A DNA stretch of 64,000 nt, taken from contig NC_134028.1 in assembly GCF_964204645.1 (NCBI RefSeq), positions 16,607,263 to 16,671,262 of the forward strand, in the 5' to 3' direction. Both the position numbers and the translations under genes were made by a program. The DNA comes from Tubulanus polymorphus. Taxonomy: Eukaryota; Nemertea; Palaeonemertea; Tubulaniformes; Tubulanidae. Each line of letters opens with the position of its first letter. Within the stretch, counting starts at the first letter, position 1. This document shows, one piece after another, positions 22,604-34,237 of this stretch. The notes below the pieces were generated by a model, which was not told where the DNA came from, did not search any database, and was given only the letters and a program-made list of their open reading frames with translations.

Positions 22604-23361
22604 ATGGTAGAATTAAAAGAATACAGAATATTTGTTGATTCTAGAAAACTTACAAATTATAAATCACATAATTTAATAGTTCAATTAGATAGAGAATTTA
22701 AGAATTGTGTTGATTTAAAATTAGTAAATATAAGTTTATGTAACTCATTTTACAATATATCGGATAAAAGTCTAGAACATTTAATTTTTTCAATCTTTTA
22801 CAAAAAAGGAATAAATGGTTTTTTATATATTTAAAACCAGGATTATATAATTTAGATACATTAGCACAAGAAATTAATAGAAAAGCTCGAGCTAAATTAG
22901 GAAGTGATTCCGGATTTAGTATTAGAATTTTAAAAAGTGATAGTTCTAATAAAATAAAGATTAGGTTAGCTAATGACGAACAATTTAAATTTACAGTAAG
23001 AAAACCTTTAGGTAAACTGTTAGGAATTAACCCAGATATTGTTACAGCATACGCAGAAGGTAAATCAAACTTAATACCTTTTACACATTTTTATATTTAT
23101 TGCAATTTAATTGACCCAACAAAAACATTTGAAGCAACTAAAGATACAATTTGTAATTCTAGTATATTAAATATTTTACCATTAAAAAATGTTAAACAAT
23201 TTGGAACGCAAATAAATTATAATTTAACTGAATGTGATTTTAAACCTTGTATTCCACATTTCAATAATTTTAAATTAGAAATAAGAAATCATAATGGTTA
23301 TTTAATTGATTTGAATAACTTTCCTGTAATTTATGAATTAGTTATAAGATGTAAAGAGTAA
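22604..23361 (+). pseudogene. Penton-like minor capsid protein, frameshifted
   Basis: The first 65 codons (from MVELKEYRIFVDSRKL) match the 252-residue protein of element 3. A frameshift near 22800-22830 then moves the frame, and the rest runs to a stop at 23361 with FTHFYIYCNLIDPTKTFEATKD and LEIRNHNGYLIDL. The C-terminal half resembles the single-jelly-roll minor capsid (penton) proteins of Polintons, ending in short beta strands (FPVIYELVIRCK). Confidence 0.65.
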
Positions 23362-23377
23362 TTTTTTCACTATATAA

Positions 23378-23734
23378 ATGATTATAACTGTTGGACCGAG
23401 TATATGTTTTGGATTTGATTTTAAACGTGAGAAAGAAATGAAATTTAACATTAATGATGTAATTACACATATCAAAAATATTGCATTTTCTAATGAAACA
23501 ACATTTGAGTATGAAACAACAATAGATAAAGAAACTTTAAATGTAGAAACGATTACTAATTTAATTAGAGAATCTTTAAGATTTTATGAATTAGATGAAG
23601 ATTTTATTATCGATGATATTAAAAAAATAATAATTGAAATATATACAAATGAAACTAGTAATGAAATAAATGTTGAATTAATCATAAATAAGTTTACTAA
23701 ATATTTTGAAGTAATTTTTTTGATTAATAAATGA
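23378..23734 (+). CDS. Small conserved element protein, 118 aa
   Basis: Only the first 20 residues (TVGPSICFGFDFK) closely match the 113-residue genes of elements 2 and 3; the remainder is an acidic, mostly helical stretch that has diverged much more. No known domain. It is preceded by a T-run and TATATAAATG. The next gene starts at 23731, overlapping its stop by four bases. Confidence 0.6.
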   Translation: MIITVGPSICFGFDFKREKEMKFNINDVITHIKNIAFSNETTFEYETTIDKETLNVETITNLIRESLRFYELDEDFIIDDIKKIIIEIYTNETSNEINVELIINKFTKYFEVIFLINK

Positions 23735-23952
23735 GTGATAATAAGTGGATAATAACTGGAATATATAATGACGCATTACTATCAGTTGGAACTGTTGGTT
23801 ATTCAATGGTATTAAAAAAAGTATTCAAAATGGGAAGTGTTAATGTTGATAGATTTGATATAAATGATATCTTAAAATTAACATTAGCAGTTACTTTATC
23901 TAATTTAACTATTGATTATTTAGAAAAACAAAAATATATTCCCCCCATATAA
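23731..23952 (+). CDS. Small membrane protein, 73 aa
   Basis: Differs from the element 3 copy at two residues by my count (Ile/Leu, Asp/Gly). Residues 7-28 (GIYNDALLSVGTVGYSMVL) and 45-58 are hydrophobic enough for one or two membrane segments; the C-terminus is KQKYIPPI. Strong conservation in an otherwise decayed copy suggests an essential virion or membrane role, which is inference. Confidence 0.65.
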   Translation: MSDNKWIITGIYNDALLSVGTVGYSMVLKKVFKMGSVNVDRFDINDILKLTLAVTLSNLTIDYLEKQKYIPPI

Positions 23953-23976
23953 ATGCATAATTTTTTTGCTAAATAA

Positions 23977-24399
23977 ATGGCTTCTGCAATTATAACTATT
24001 ATAGGATCGGCAATTGTTAACGCTTTAGCATTTACTGGTGGCGGTTATTTATTTAAGCATATTGATAAAAATAGTTCATTAGGAGAACAAAGAAGACATA
24101 ATTTAGCATTAGAGAAATATAATAAAGCAGCAGAAGAATACAGAGAAAAACGACAAAACTATATGGATTATATTAACAAGGAATTATATGATCAGAAGAT
24201 TTCACATAGAGATTTTCAATCAGTTGATGATGCAATGAGTTTATATAACGCAGTAACCAATAAAGAAAAATTACATCTATACAAACCTAAATTATCAGAT
24301 TATCATACCCCAAGTAAAGAACAACAGAAATATGAAATAATTTGGATTTTAGGTGGAACAGTTATTGTTATATTTGTAGCATATAAATTTACTAATTAG
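23977..24399 (+). CDS. Two-TM conserved protein, 140 aa
   Basis: Starts with a hydrophobic N-terminal segment (ASAIITIIGSAIVNALAFTGGGYLF). Then comes an amphipathic helical middle with RRHNLALEKYNKAAEEYREKR, then SDYHTPSKEQQKYE, and a C-terminal membrane anchor (IIWILGGTVIVIFVAYKF). It belongs to a family I associate with animal Polinton-like elements but cannot name; a role in the virion inner membrane is possible. Intact here, broken in element 2. Confidence 0.65.
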   Translation: MASAIITIIGSAIVNALAFTGGGYLFKHIDKNSSLGEQRRHNLALEKYNKAAEEYREKRQNYMDYINKELYDQKISHRDFQSVDDAMSLYNAVTNKEKLHLYKPKLSDYHTPSKEQQKYEIIWILGGTVIVIFVAYKFTN

Positions 24400-24418
24400 T
24401 AATTTTTTTTCTAAATAA

Positions 24419-24853
24419 ATGGAAGATAAAGTTGATAGTATTGATATTATTCCTCATGATATAAATAAAAATAAATTAAAAATATATTTAGAAAAACAAA
24501 TATTAGAATTTGAAAGTGACTTAAAGATAAAAAAGAAAAAATATTTAAAAAGTAAAATTATATGTTATCTTATTATTAGTGGTTCGGTTACAATTAGTTC
24601 TGTTATAACATTTCTAGCAATATTCAGTCCATTAACACCTTTAGCTATATCAATTGGTGTATTAGGATTAAGTTCAAGTGTTTTAACTGGTATAAGTTCA
24701 AAATTAAATATAAAATGTAATAAAGAAAAAATTAAAACTAATATAAAAGAAATTAATAAATTGAAGAATACACTAGATTATATAATAAGTTTAAATGGTC
24801 ATATAACAGTTGAAGAACAAGATAAATTATTAAAAGAATTAATAACTTATTAA
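24419..24853 (+). CDS. Hydrophobic-hairpin membrane protein, 144 aa
   Basis: A Lys-rich N-terminal helix (residues 15-43) is followed by two adjacent hydrophobic segments (about 48-68 and 72-92) and a second coiled-coil-like helix ending in TVEEQDKLLKEL. Nearly identical to the copies in elements 2 and 3. The function is unknown; the shape fits a membrane-embedded structural protein. Confidence 0.65.
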   Translation: MEDKVDSIDIIPHDINKNKLKIYLEKQILEFESDLKIKKKKYLKSKIICYLIISGSVTISSVITFLAIFSPLTPLAISIGVLGLSSSVLTGISSKLNIKCNKEKIKTNIKEINKLKNTLDYIISLNGHITVEEQDKLLKELITY

Positions 24854-24869
24854 TTTTTTAATTAAATAA

Positions 24870-26256
24870 ATGGTAGATGGTTTTCCAAAAGCTTTCCAGT
24901 ATAGTAAATCAATTAAATATAATATTCCAGCAATAGATTTTAATAAAGATATCACATATAGAAATGAAGTTTTAGATTCATTAACTAATTTAGAAATTTA
25001 TGTTACTGAAAATAATAATTTTAATGCAAAGATGGAAAATATATTTCATGTATATTTAATTAATTTAAAAAAATTGAAAGATGAAAAACAATGGTTATTA
25101 AAATCTAATATGAAGTATTGGCAGAACCAATTAAATTTTGCTGTTTATTGTGCAACAACAGGATGTGGAATTAGCTGGAATGATCATTTGAATAATTCTA
25201 AATATAAATTAATTCAAAGTTTATTTAGATTTCATACATACTTTCAAATCAGAATAATATTAAATGAATTAGAGTGCGCTTTACCAGGATCTAGGTATTT
25301 TAAAGAATTAGATAATAATATTAATTTATCAAAGTTTTATAAAATTTGTAATGAATTTAATATAGATATAAATAATTCCGATTTTAGAACAAAAATTGGA
25401 ACAATAAGATCACTTCCTTGCCCTAAAAAGATTGCAGAATATTGTGCACTTCCCATACCATCTAATAGTTTTTCATAATATCTATAGTAATAAATTAGGT
25501 TATGGTAAAATAGAAACTAAGGATTTAGAAACATTAAATTTCAATAAATTACCGACATTTTATGATAATTTAAAACAAGAAAACAATAATGGTTGGGTTT
25601 ATTTCATTTTAGAAAATAATGAAGGTTTTACAAAATCAGGTATACAAAGAATAAATCAATCTATTAGAACTTATTTGATATGTATTTTAGGTGCGCAAGT
25701 TGAAACAAGATCCCAAATAATTGAAAATTTAAATACATCATTTGATGCACAGAAACAATTCAAAGTATTATTTGAAGATTCTATTCATAATGATAAAAAT
25801 AGATCGATTCCAGAAAACATTGTAAGATATCAAAATTATTTAGATAAATCTCGTGTAAGACTAAATTATTGTATAGGCCCTAATCTATTAATTATTTCTA
25901 ATGATTTAGTACTAAAGATGGGAAACATAATTGGTTACAATAATCTAATTAAAACTGCAACAATAAATAATTCATTTGGATTAAATGATATAAATAAAAA
26001 GATTATTACCGCTCCAAAATTAATGGAAGGTGAAAAAAATAAAAAACATATTCAATCAACAGAAACTAAAACTAAGAATATTAAATTAAATAATGATTCT
26101 AAACCGGATTATAATACATCAGAAAATATTAAAACTGATAATATTCAACATGATATAATTAAAACTGATAATGATAATTAATCCCATGAAAATACTAAAT
26201 AAGCTTTAACTTGTATAGGAATTGTTATAGGAGGAATATTGTATTTTAAATTTTAA
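24870..26256 (+). pseudogene. 462-aa conserved protein homologue, broken
   Basis: Aligns along its length with the intact gene at 57765-59153. A one-base insertion near 25470 shifts the frame after PIPSNSF, and two stop codons lie near 26180 and 26203 before the C-terminal membrane anchor (IGIVIGGILYFKF). Confidence 0.75.
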
Positions 26257-26272
26257 TTTTTTTATTATATAA

Positions 26273-27720
26273 ATGGATGTAGAAGGTGGAGAAGATATTG
26301 GAATGGATAATTTTGATGAACCTGGCATAACTGATGAACAACAACCTGATTTTAGTGAAACAAGTTATAATGATGGTAATGAGCCAGGATATAATAATAA
26401 TAATATAAATATGCCTGATTATATTAAAAATGCAGAATCACAATTAAATCCTGAAAATTTAGATCCAGATTTAGTAAAAAAAAGATTTAGATAATTTAAA
26501 CAAAATAGAGAAATTAGAATATATAATTGAAAATTCTAAACTTCACATAAATGATGAAGACGTTGGACCATTAGCAGATAAATTAAGATTTTTAGATAAT
26601 GGTAAATGTTATTATCGTTTGAAAGGTGATTATTATATTGATATCACTAATCAAAGGACAAAACTAAAAAAAATATTAGCGGAATCAACTTTGAAAAATT
26701 TAGAAACATTTAGAATTAAGAGAATAAGTAATAGTTATGAAATAACTGATGTTACACAAAAAGAAATAGATGATAATATAGACGTATTTAAACAAAGAAT
26801 TAATGAATTATTTGAAATAATCAAAAAGAAATCAGAAACAGAAACAACTTCTGAACAGAATATAACTTCCAAAACTAGTAAACTTAAATCAAATAAAGTT
26901 CCAATTGAAAAGCTTTTACCGAATGGATTAATTGATGCAACAGATCAAGAATTAGAAGATTTAGATAATATATTTTCTGTTGAAGCAATTAGAGAAATTA
27001 AAAGTATAAGACTTGCATCTGATAAAATTGCACATGATAAAAGTATAAGAGATTTTAAAATTAGAACTTTAGAAAAAGAATTAACTGATAAAAATAAAGA
27101 AATAGAACAATTAAAGTCTGATCTTGATCGTCAAGTAATTGATGAAATAGAGTAAAGGCAAAAAGAATTACGATTAGAAAAAGAAATTAATAATTTAAAA
27201 GATAATTTAGAAGTACAGAAAGAAGAAATTCAATTATTATTAAAATCATATGATTATAATATTAATAGATTAAAAGTTATTTTTAAAGATTTGTTGATAA
27301 AACCAAATTCTGAAATATCATTAAAAGATAGAATAAAGTTATTATTTAAATTAGAAGGAATAACAATTCTTTCAATTCTAACAGCTGTAACTATGTTATT
27401 TACAACAATTGGTTTAGCAATATCAAATGCTTTAAAATCTACTCCTACTCCAAATAAACAATTCTATACAAGATAAAGTTAAAGATGGTTTAAAGAAATT
27501 AGCAAAATATTTATGGGAACTATCTACAAAATCTGCTGCAGCTTTACCAGGAATTATTGCATCAACTGTTGGTTTTATATTGAAATCTGCTGGGAATATT
27601 CTTAACTTTGCTGCTGAAAATATTATTTTATTTTTAATTACAGTTGTAAGTGCTATTATTTTTGGGTTAGTGAATATGATATCAGAAAGATATCAAGAAA
27701 AAATAATAAAAAATAAATAA
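26273..27720 (+). pseudogene. Acidic/coiled-coil/membrane protein, broken
   Basis: Starts MDVEGGEDIG like the genes at 57749 and 42564, but the middle differs from both. The frame breaks near 26490, again at a stop near 27154, and again near 27465. The C-terminal part keeps KDRIKLLFKLEG, a membrane segment, and a second hydrophobic stretch ending near 27717. That this copy links the acidic N-part and membrane C-part in one row supports their being one gene. Confidence 0.65.
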
Positions 27721-27721
27721 T

Positions 27722-27743
27722 TAATTTTTTTGTTAAATAAATG
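27722..27743 (+). promoter_or_regulatory. Late-promoter-like block at capsid start
   Basis: TAATTTTTTTGTTAAATAAATG, ending in the start codon. The same block precedes the capsid genes of elements 2 and 3 on the minus strand. Confidence 0.55.
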
Positions 27744-27752
27744 AGTGGGAGT
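27741..27752 (+). pseudogene. Major capsid gene, first four codons only
   Basis: ATG AGT GGG AGT equals the first four codons of the capsid genes at 56037 and 40821 (minus). The next base belongs to unrelated DNA. This is the right breakpoint of element 1. Confidence 0.7.
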
Positions 27753-27867
27753 CTCTCTGTCACCACATCTTCAAAATATTGTTTATTTATGGTAACATCC
27801 AATTGGCCAGTACTTCAAATACTGTAAAAACAACCGACTGGGGTTGGGCCAGTAATCGCAAGCAAAG

Positions 27868-28137
27868 GTCATGCAGTGAACCGACCTAGGCTACAATATT
27901 GTAGCCTCGGTCAGTGTTTACAAAAAAAGTTGTGCAGTGAACCGACCTAGCTTACAATATTGTAGCCTCGGTCAGTGCTAACAGCTGAATCACACGTTCT
28001 ATGCAAACCCGCACTGCTATAGGAAACAAATTATCTATCATTCCTTAGACCGAAGCATAACCGTTTTCTTTTATCAGCTTTACAATTGATTCCATGAATT
28101 TAATAATTCCATTTTCGAATAATAATGTGTTTTTAGT
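27868..28137 (-). repeat. Right arm of 13-kb-spaced inverted repeat
   Basis: Holds two units with the palindrome ACCGACCTAGGCTACAATATTGTAGCCTCGGT and then about 90 bp that is the inverted match of 14724-14830 (ending CGAATAATAATGTGTTT). The unit count differs from the left arm (two against three). Confidence 0.75.
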
Positions 28138-28774
28138 TATTTCAATTCTGAACTGAATTTTAAGTCGACTCGTCTTGTATACAGATTTAGAAATTTTGAC
28201 AAATGTATTTTCACGCTTTGTGAGTTTAAAGCTTAGTTGAGGTACAAAAGTCGAAATGCGCGCTTTTTGGGTGTCAGTTCATTTTGTAAGTCGGCAGGAA
28301 GAGTGTCGTTCACTCGGGAATAAATCTTTGCAGGAATAATGTGTTGTAAGTACACGTACTATTAATTTTGTAATGTATCTAGGCGTTTGTCGACTTTTTG
28401 TGTAAATTTCGGTGGAGATTCAAGGATTTGAAAGCTCGTAGTTAACATTTTTGCAGTCAATTTCAGGATAAGTTTCGACTTATTTCTCTTTATCATTTGT
28501 CAACATTTATTTGCTGTAAGAGCGCTTAAATTTATCGTATTTTCTGCATGCGTCATAAATTTGAAACTTGTTCCTTTATGTATGAATTTCGTAGCTTGTT
28601 TGCATATTAGTTAAACATGTTAATTAAGGCTTGTAAGCGCTGTAGTATTTGCGTAGACTTAGTATGTTTACAATTTGTATTTTGTAGAAACTGTGTCTTA
28701 TCGTCGAATTAAACTGCATATATATAAACACGCGCGTTTACTCTGTTCCCGACGTCTCGTCTTGACCATTCAGT
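28138..28774. other. Non-coding right end of the 14-kb insertion
   Basis: No gene recognised. Near 28717 the string CTGCATATATATAAACACGCG is a rough inverted match to TGTGTGTATATATAG near 14710, which might be what remains of an outer terminal repeat. Confidence 0.35.
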
Positions 28775-28782
28775 ATATCTGG
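28775..28782. repeat. Putative target-site duplication, right
   Basis: ATATCTGG, identical to 14695-14702. Confidence 0.55.
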
Positions 28783-29683
28783 ATCTCGATTCAACTCATA
28801 ATTTCGCCATAAGAATCGATGAGTTTGAGTATCGATACCTGGGCTAATGAGAACTTGATGGTACATCTTTTGACATCTCCGACAAATACATACTCTCTTT
28901 CACGCCAACGAATCACCACTCCAAGTAAATTGTTGAGATGATCACCGCATTTACTCAAATAATCATTGAACACGTGACCTTTATAGTTCTCAGCTTGGTT
29001 GAAAACCATACGACACGGATGAGTTGGTTTATCTGGCCAAATTACTGCATGGTGACTTCTTCTGCTTCAAATTTCTTTGACGAACCGGAATTCACTAATT
29101 GTTCAACTTGTTCATTATAAATCTCACCCAATTTCGGAGATTTCAGTTATCGCTGCTCCAAACCGCGCAATTTCGCAAACGCTTGATAATAATTATCGGG
29201 TAGTTGGTTCGGATCCTTTTTCCACGGTAACGGAATGTGCCACCGACTTCCGATTCTAATAGCAGACGAATGAATTTCTGACACTTCGACTGCAGTTTTG
29301 ATTTTTCTGTCAAGTTGTCTTTTTGACAGCACCAGTTCAAACAAACGCCCATTTCTTCCCAGAATCTTGACATATCTGTGGGGTCGTGCAATTTAGTCAA
29401 AATTACCCGGACTACAACGTTTATCTACTTTATCAGAACCACCAAACACTACTGTGCCTAAAATTGTTTCACGCAAACCATAATCACTCTCGTGAATTAC
29501 AGAACCAGCATGACATTCGATATTATCGACACCGATTAAAATGTCAATTAAAATGTCAACCGGATCCGGTCCGGTATCAATAGCTTCTGACGGAATCGCA
29601 AACAAGAAAATTAATTTTAGAAAATTATTTGACGCCTGGGAAAAAATGTAGAATTTCTGCGCTAAGCTAATGTGGAATTGCAA
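28783..29683 (-). pseudogene. BEL/Pao protease and RT N-half
   Basis: From high to low coordinates: the end of a retropepsin domain (VDILIGVDNIECHAGSVIHE, near 29500), a linker with FWEE, the RT N-terminal motif LPDNYYQAFAKLRGLEQR (near 29170), and early RT blocks (VVFNQAENYKGHVFNDYL, then NNLLGVVIRWRE and FVGDVKR, with RFLWRNY in another frame). Stops and frameshifts are frequent. The last readable block is the point where the RT of the left fragment (FGDVSSP) should follow, so both fragments come from one element. Confidence 0.75.
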
Positions 29684-29699
29684 ATTTGAAATCGAAGTT

Positions 29700-30180
29700 T
29701 TAAGAAATTTGGGGAATGATGAGATTTGGCGATTAGGTAGATGATACAGGTCTTCGACTCTAGTAGTGGTTTAAATTTTTTTATTGAAAATTCTCAATAA
29801 TTGATCGCGAACTTGCGACCGACTTCATTTACTAATGCCTCTAAGCTGGTCTGCAACTTCATTGCCTCCATGGATGAAGAAAGAGCTCTTCTGATGTCTG
29901 CTTCATCATGACTTCGAGCATGTCGTGTGGCCTAGCCAGCCGGCCCGGTCCCCGGGCCCGGGCCACGGGTTTGGCTGTCACTCGATATCCTAGAGTCTTG
30001 AGTCTGGGTGGGTTGAAGTAGACATTGTCATTTAAAATAACATGCTCATGTTGTTCTGTATGAATTACCCGTGTGTCATGTATGTTGTATTAATTTATTT
30101 TAAAATTTGTATTTATTGAATTTGGGAATTTTATCCCGGAATATCAATGTAATAAGGATCAATAAAGAATTGAATTGAAT
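29700..30180 (+). repeat. Non-LTR element 3' tail with GAATT microsatellite
   Basis: Ends in ATCAATAAAGAATTGAATTGAATTG, a typical LINE/SINE 3' end with a short tandem tail. The upstream 250 bp includes a GC-rich block (CCGGCCCGGTCCCCGGGCCC) and no open frame, as expected of a 3' UTR. Its 5' limit is uncertain. Confidence 0.5.
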
Positions 30181-32939
30181 TGTCACCTTATACACATGCC
30201 ATCAGAGGACATGGAGCCGTATATGACAGCTATGGTATTATAAATTGCTAATCTCACGAAACTTGCATACTCCTAATATCAAACATATTTTCTAAAACGT
30301 TTGAATATTGAAATTATATGTTTACACATTTTCATATTGACCGCTTGTAGCCGCTGATGAAATTCACGCCGGCCCTACACACATCGTAGATAGCTTCGTC
30401 ATTCCACCGGCATGCCCACGTCAGGGTCTGACTTTTATATCAGACTTCCGCATCGTGTATACATCCGCCATTTAACCGAATAATCCGATTTACTTATCAT
30501 TTCTATTTATTCCTGCCGCTTCTGATATAATTATACATCCTTTACTATTACAATACGTCTTCTAATGATATTCAATGCCACATAACATTTCGACGTCCAA
30601 ATATAGGTCATTATATAATCACAGGAAACCATTCTACATCTACGTCAATAATATTTTGCCAGATAGCTTGTTTGTGTACACATAAACCTGTGACGCTTTG
30701 CACATCGATTTACGGCTGTCGTTTGTAAAATGACGCTGAATGGTTAACATTGTTTAGGTTTCATAATGGTAACGTTTTATAAGGCGTCAAAAACGCATAT
30801 TTCCGCTTTGTCAAGAGTATACAAACTTTCACAGATCAACGGAAAGCCGATAGCTTCATTTTGCGACTTTGGTCTCCGGATATCGCTGAAACTTCGATTT
30901 CGTACAGTTTCGTTTTTAATTTTTGCACCGAATATCCAACCGTGACAATCCCCACTTCGGAATCATCGCCTTCTAAGTTCAACTCTTCAGCCACATCTTA
31001 ACGAAAAAATTTTAACTTTCTAGGAGGCAGCGCGAGCGTTTATTTGCCACAACTACCGGCTAAATCGGTAGAAATGTAACCAACGGGATATTTGAACTTC
31101 GCTTAGAGTGAAAATACCACAAAACGTCCAAGAAGAAAGAAGTCACAGCACGCAGAGTTCCTGTCTTCAGTATTACTTTATTCAGCGAATTGATCCCAAC
31201 GATCTAAATGGTAACAGCGGTCTCCCTCAACCGTCCAAAACAACTAGTATACATAGTTTACTTCTTAATTATCTTATCAATAAAGACCTTACCAAAACAG
31301 TAAAAATTGTCGTTAGCTCAACCTGTGTTGGACGAAAAACCATTCAATCTAAAGTGACGTGACGATAAACGTGCCATTTTCTCATTAATTCCTGTCGATA
31401 TACGTGACATTTTATCATTAAATTCTGACATAAAGTTTGAATTATAGTTAGCCACGGCAGTTGATGATCCCAAAAGCCGACATTTTCACATTAATCTATG
31501 TCACAAAGTTATCTTTTGCAGCAGCAGTTCTATTTATGAATCGAACTGCTGTTGAAAATCAATAACACAAATCAATCAATAATACAAATCAGTAATACCG
31601 CTGTCACATATACCCCTTCCGCAAAGGCCCTGTCCTCAGGGACCGAAAAAATATATAAACGCATGTCAAGCAGGTTGAACCGTGACTTTAAGTCCTCAAA
31701 GATATAAGACAGGAAAAAACCTATTTCATCAATATAACAACACCGACACTAAGACATTAACATGGAATGATAACGATTGCGTGGTAACCAGAATTATCTT
31801 ATGGTTATTCAAAAAGAAGTACAGAATCATACCGGTGCACAACGGCAGATGCAGTATACGCCATGGATTAGACCCATACAATATGATATACAACATGTTT
31901 AAAATGTCCATTAAATCAAAATTTCCGTCAAAGATTAAATCCATAATCCATGTCCACAATACACAATACATAATAATACAACTAACATTATACGAAGATA
32001 GATAAAAACAGCAACCTACAAAGACATCAAGATCAATTTTTTTTTAAACACGTATATGTATGTTAGAGACATTTATTGAATATTCCTCGGTTGTAACTTC
32101 TGATCTTATTGTGTTTATTAAATCCCATTGTTGAACTCTAATTCATAGCATTTGGCTAAAACCTACCATACAGTCCTCTCTCTATTGATCCGTTACCTGG
32201 TACATTTTATTGTTAAAAACCCTAAACCGGCAGTATTTTGATAAAAGCTATTTTAATACTTCATGATTCTTGCCTGTATATAAACCTGTGTAGAATTTGT
32301 ACTGGGCAGTCAAATAAAGATCTCTCTCCAGCTGGACATCTAGTTTTCTGTCGTCGTCGTCGTTGTTGTCAGTCGCTGGTGGTCGCGTATTCCACAATGT
32401 CATTACACCTAAATCATTAAATCAATCTAAAGGCTGCTTACATCAGAGTCACATAAGAGATGACTAGCACATTACGTGAAGGCCGAACGGGTCATCCGCA
32501 CCCAGCCTCTCAAAACACTTCTGCGCCGCAAGAGCTCTGATGCTGCCTGAACGCTCGCATAGAAAAATACACTATTCAACATATAATAACATTTCATATC
32601 CACCATAATTTATTCACTCAAGTAAAATACACAGGCCTGTCATACACTATTGCAAACGTACAATCGAAATCGAGTACTCGTTACGCCTCTTCATTTCAAT
32701 ATGCCACATATCAAATAATTAATATATCCATTTAATATCCTTTAATCCATTTCATATCATCGTCAAATTATCGAATTTATACATATATTATACATTATAT
32801 ACATTACATTACATTATATTATATATTATTTATACATTATCGCTTATATCGAAATATCCCCCTCCCATCAAAATGTACGGAACGAACCTCTCTAAAACTT
32901 AAGGTCTTAAGGTCTCGACAACAACGAGGGATAGAGTAA
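30181..32939. other. Long non-coding stretch, nothing recognised
   Basis: No protein family, RNA gene or clear repeat was identified. The 107-codon frame at 31682-32005 is AT-driven and has no known relative. 32560-32870 is AT-rich with ATTATAT repeats. Confidence 0.35.
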
Positions 32940-34237
32940 ATAGATGCCCCTTTGGGGAACCAATGGATTCGGAACACTCGGTGGCGAAGGAATCCGTGGG
33001 GATATTGCCGGAATGTTCCTATTAGGGGCAGCTACGTGAGCCGCCATCTGGGCCTCCCAGTCAGTATCATCGTTCCTGCGGAGCCTTCTAAGGCGTCGTG
33101 CCTTTTTCGCGGCCGGATCCCTCAGGAATTCCGCAATGCCTTTGACATGAATCCTCGCCCCATTAAATTCAATCCAGAAGAACTGACAAAAATCATCCGC
33201 TAGGATCCTCCTTACAGAACTAAATTTAAGTCACGGAATTGTGACCTTCGAAGGCAAATCCATCACCTTCTGATGATATGGACAATCGCCCAACGGTATC
33301 ATAACCGACTCGTTAACATTACAAATAATCAATCGGTCAATACTACTCCACGGAGAGCAACATTTCAGGATCGCGCGAATCAAACGAACGATATCCATGA
33401 TCAATACCCGTACAACCAAAAAGGAACCCAAAACAAATATGACTTCCAACATGGGAATATCTGAAAGGTCAAACCGTTCGGTTACTACTTTAACAAAAAC
33501 CGTTTCGTTGGTACCCTTGTCAAGAGAATGCAGTGTTAGTTCCCACGATTTATTTGAAACAACGGTAAATGCCTTCGCTAGAGGCATGGCAGTCGCCAAC
33601 GCCATCATCCCCAAAACCTTCCTCGTTTTAATGTAGATAAAAAGACACAAATAGCATGCTAGCCGAAGACAGGGCGATGGCCACAATATTTACAACCCCC
33701 GGTGTATCGGAAATTGTCCACCCGCCTTCGATGCATACAAAGCGGTGCCATTCTTAATGTGATTTACCATCCTTTTAAAATCCTAAGAAAACTTTTTATT
33801 CTTATCAACTATAGACCCGACCAGAGTTCCGTTTTTATGGGATATGTAACCGTAGTGCCCCCAAAAATGTTGTCTAGTTGTTCCCGGTTATAAATATGTG
33901 ATACCACTGGAAGATTCATGCAATAATATTTAACAGGTGCGACAGCACACGCACAAGCCGTAATTCGTGGACTAAGTTCAAAAGTGTTAGATGTTAATCG
34001 GCACTTGCACGGCACTGATAACAAACAACTTTTAATTGCTGGGACTGGTTTCCCTGGACAGGTCAAATCCCATGTCGCTGGCTATCCCTACATCAAGTAT
34101 AAACTGTCTTTAACCTGCACTGCGCCTTCGCAGACGTTGGCTCGTACCTGATATCACACAATTGCGATACCAACTTAGGCTCGTCCCTATAAATTGCCAA
34201 TGCGCAACTGGGAATATTTCGCGACTTCATTGACACC
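32940..34237 (-). pseudogene. Envelope-like glycoprotein remnants
   Basis: Broken pieces on the minus strand, in order from 34237: IPSCALAIYRDEPKLVSQLC; then VPCKCRLTSNTFELSPRITAC with YNREQLDNIFGGTT (near 33900); then a hydrophobic segment and the pieces of 33231-33686; then a basic tail (KKARRLRRLRR, near 33080). Paired cysteines, a long beta-rich ectodomain and late hydrophobic segments resemble env-like genes carried by some mollusc and other invertebrate LTR elements. This likeness is from memory and not a computed match. Several stops show it is not functional. Element 2 begins inside it at 34238. Confidence 0.45.

Larger units (their letters stand above)
16043..27752 (+). mobile_element. 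Polinton-like element 1, truncated and decayed
   Basis: Runs from an AGTAAT terminus to the fourth codon of the capsid gene, where it stops abruptly. It holds a broken polB with an intein, two zinc-finger/zinc-ribbon genes of its own, a broken penton gene, four intact small genes and two broken larger genes, in the same order as elements 2 and 3 but opposite orientation. The integrase, ATPase and most of the capsid gene are absent. The many frameshifts and stops make it the oldest of the three copies. Confidence 0.85.

Noticed and set aside
25432-26181. Separate gene from the one at 24870
   Set aside because: It is the continuation of the 462-aa homologue after a one-base insertion.
14703-28774. 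The 8-bp duplication as the target site of element 1 itself
   Set aside because: Element 1 begins at 16043 with its own AGTAAT end, 1.3 kb inside the duplication, and Polintons make 6-bp duplications.
31682-32005. Possible 107-aa gene
   Set aside because: Composition follows local base content, no relatives known to me, and the reverse strand is equally open.
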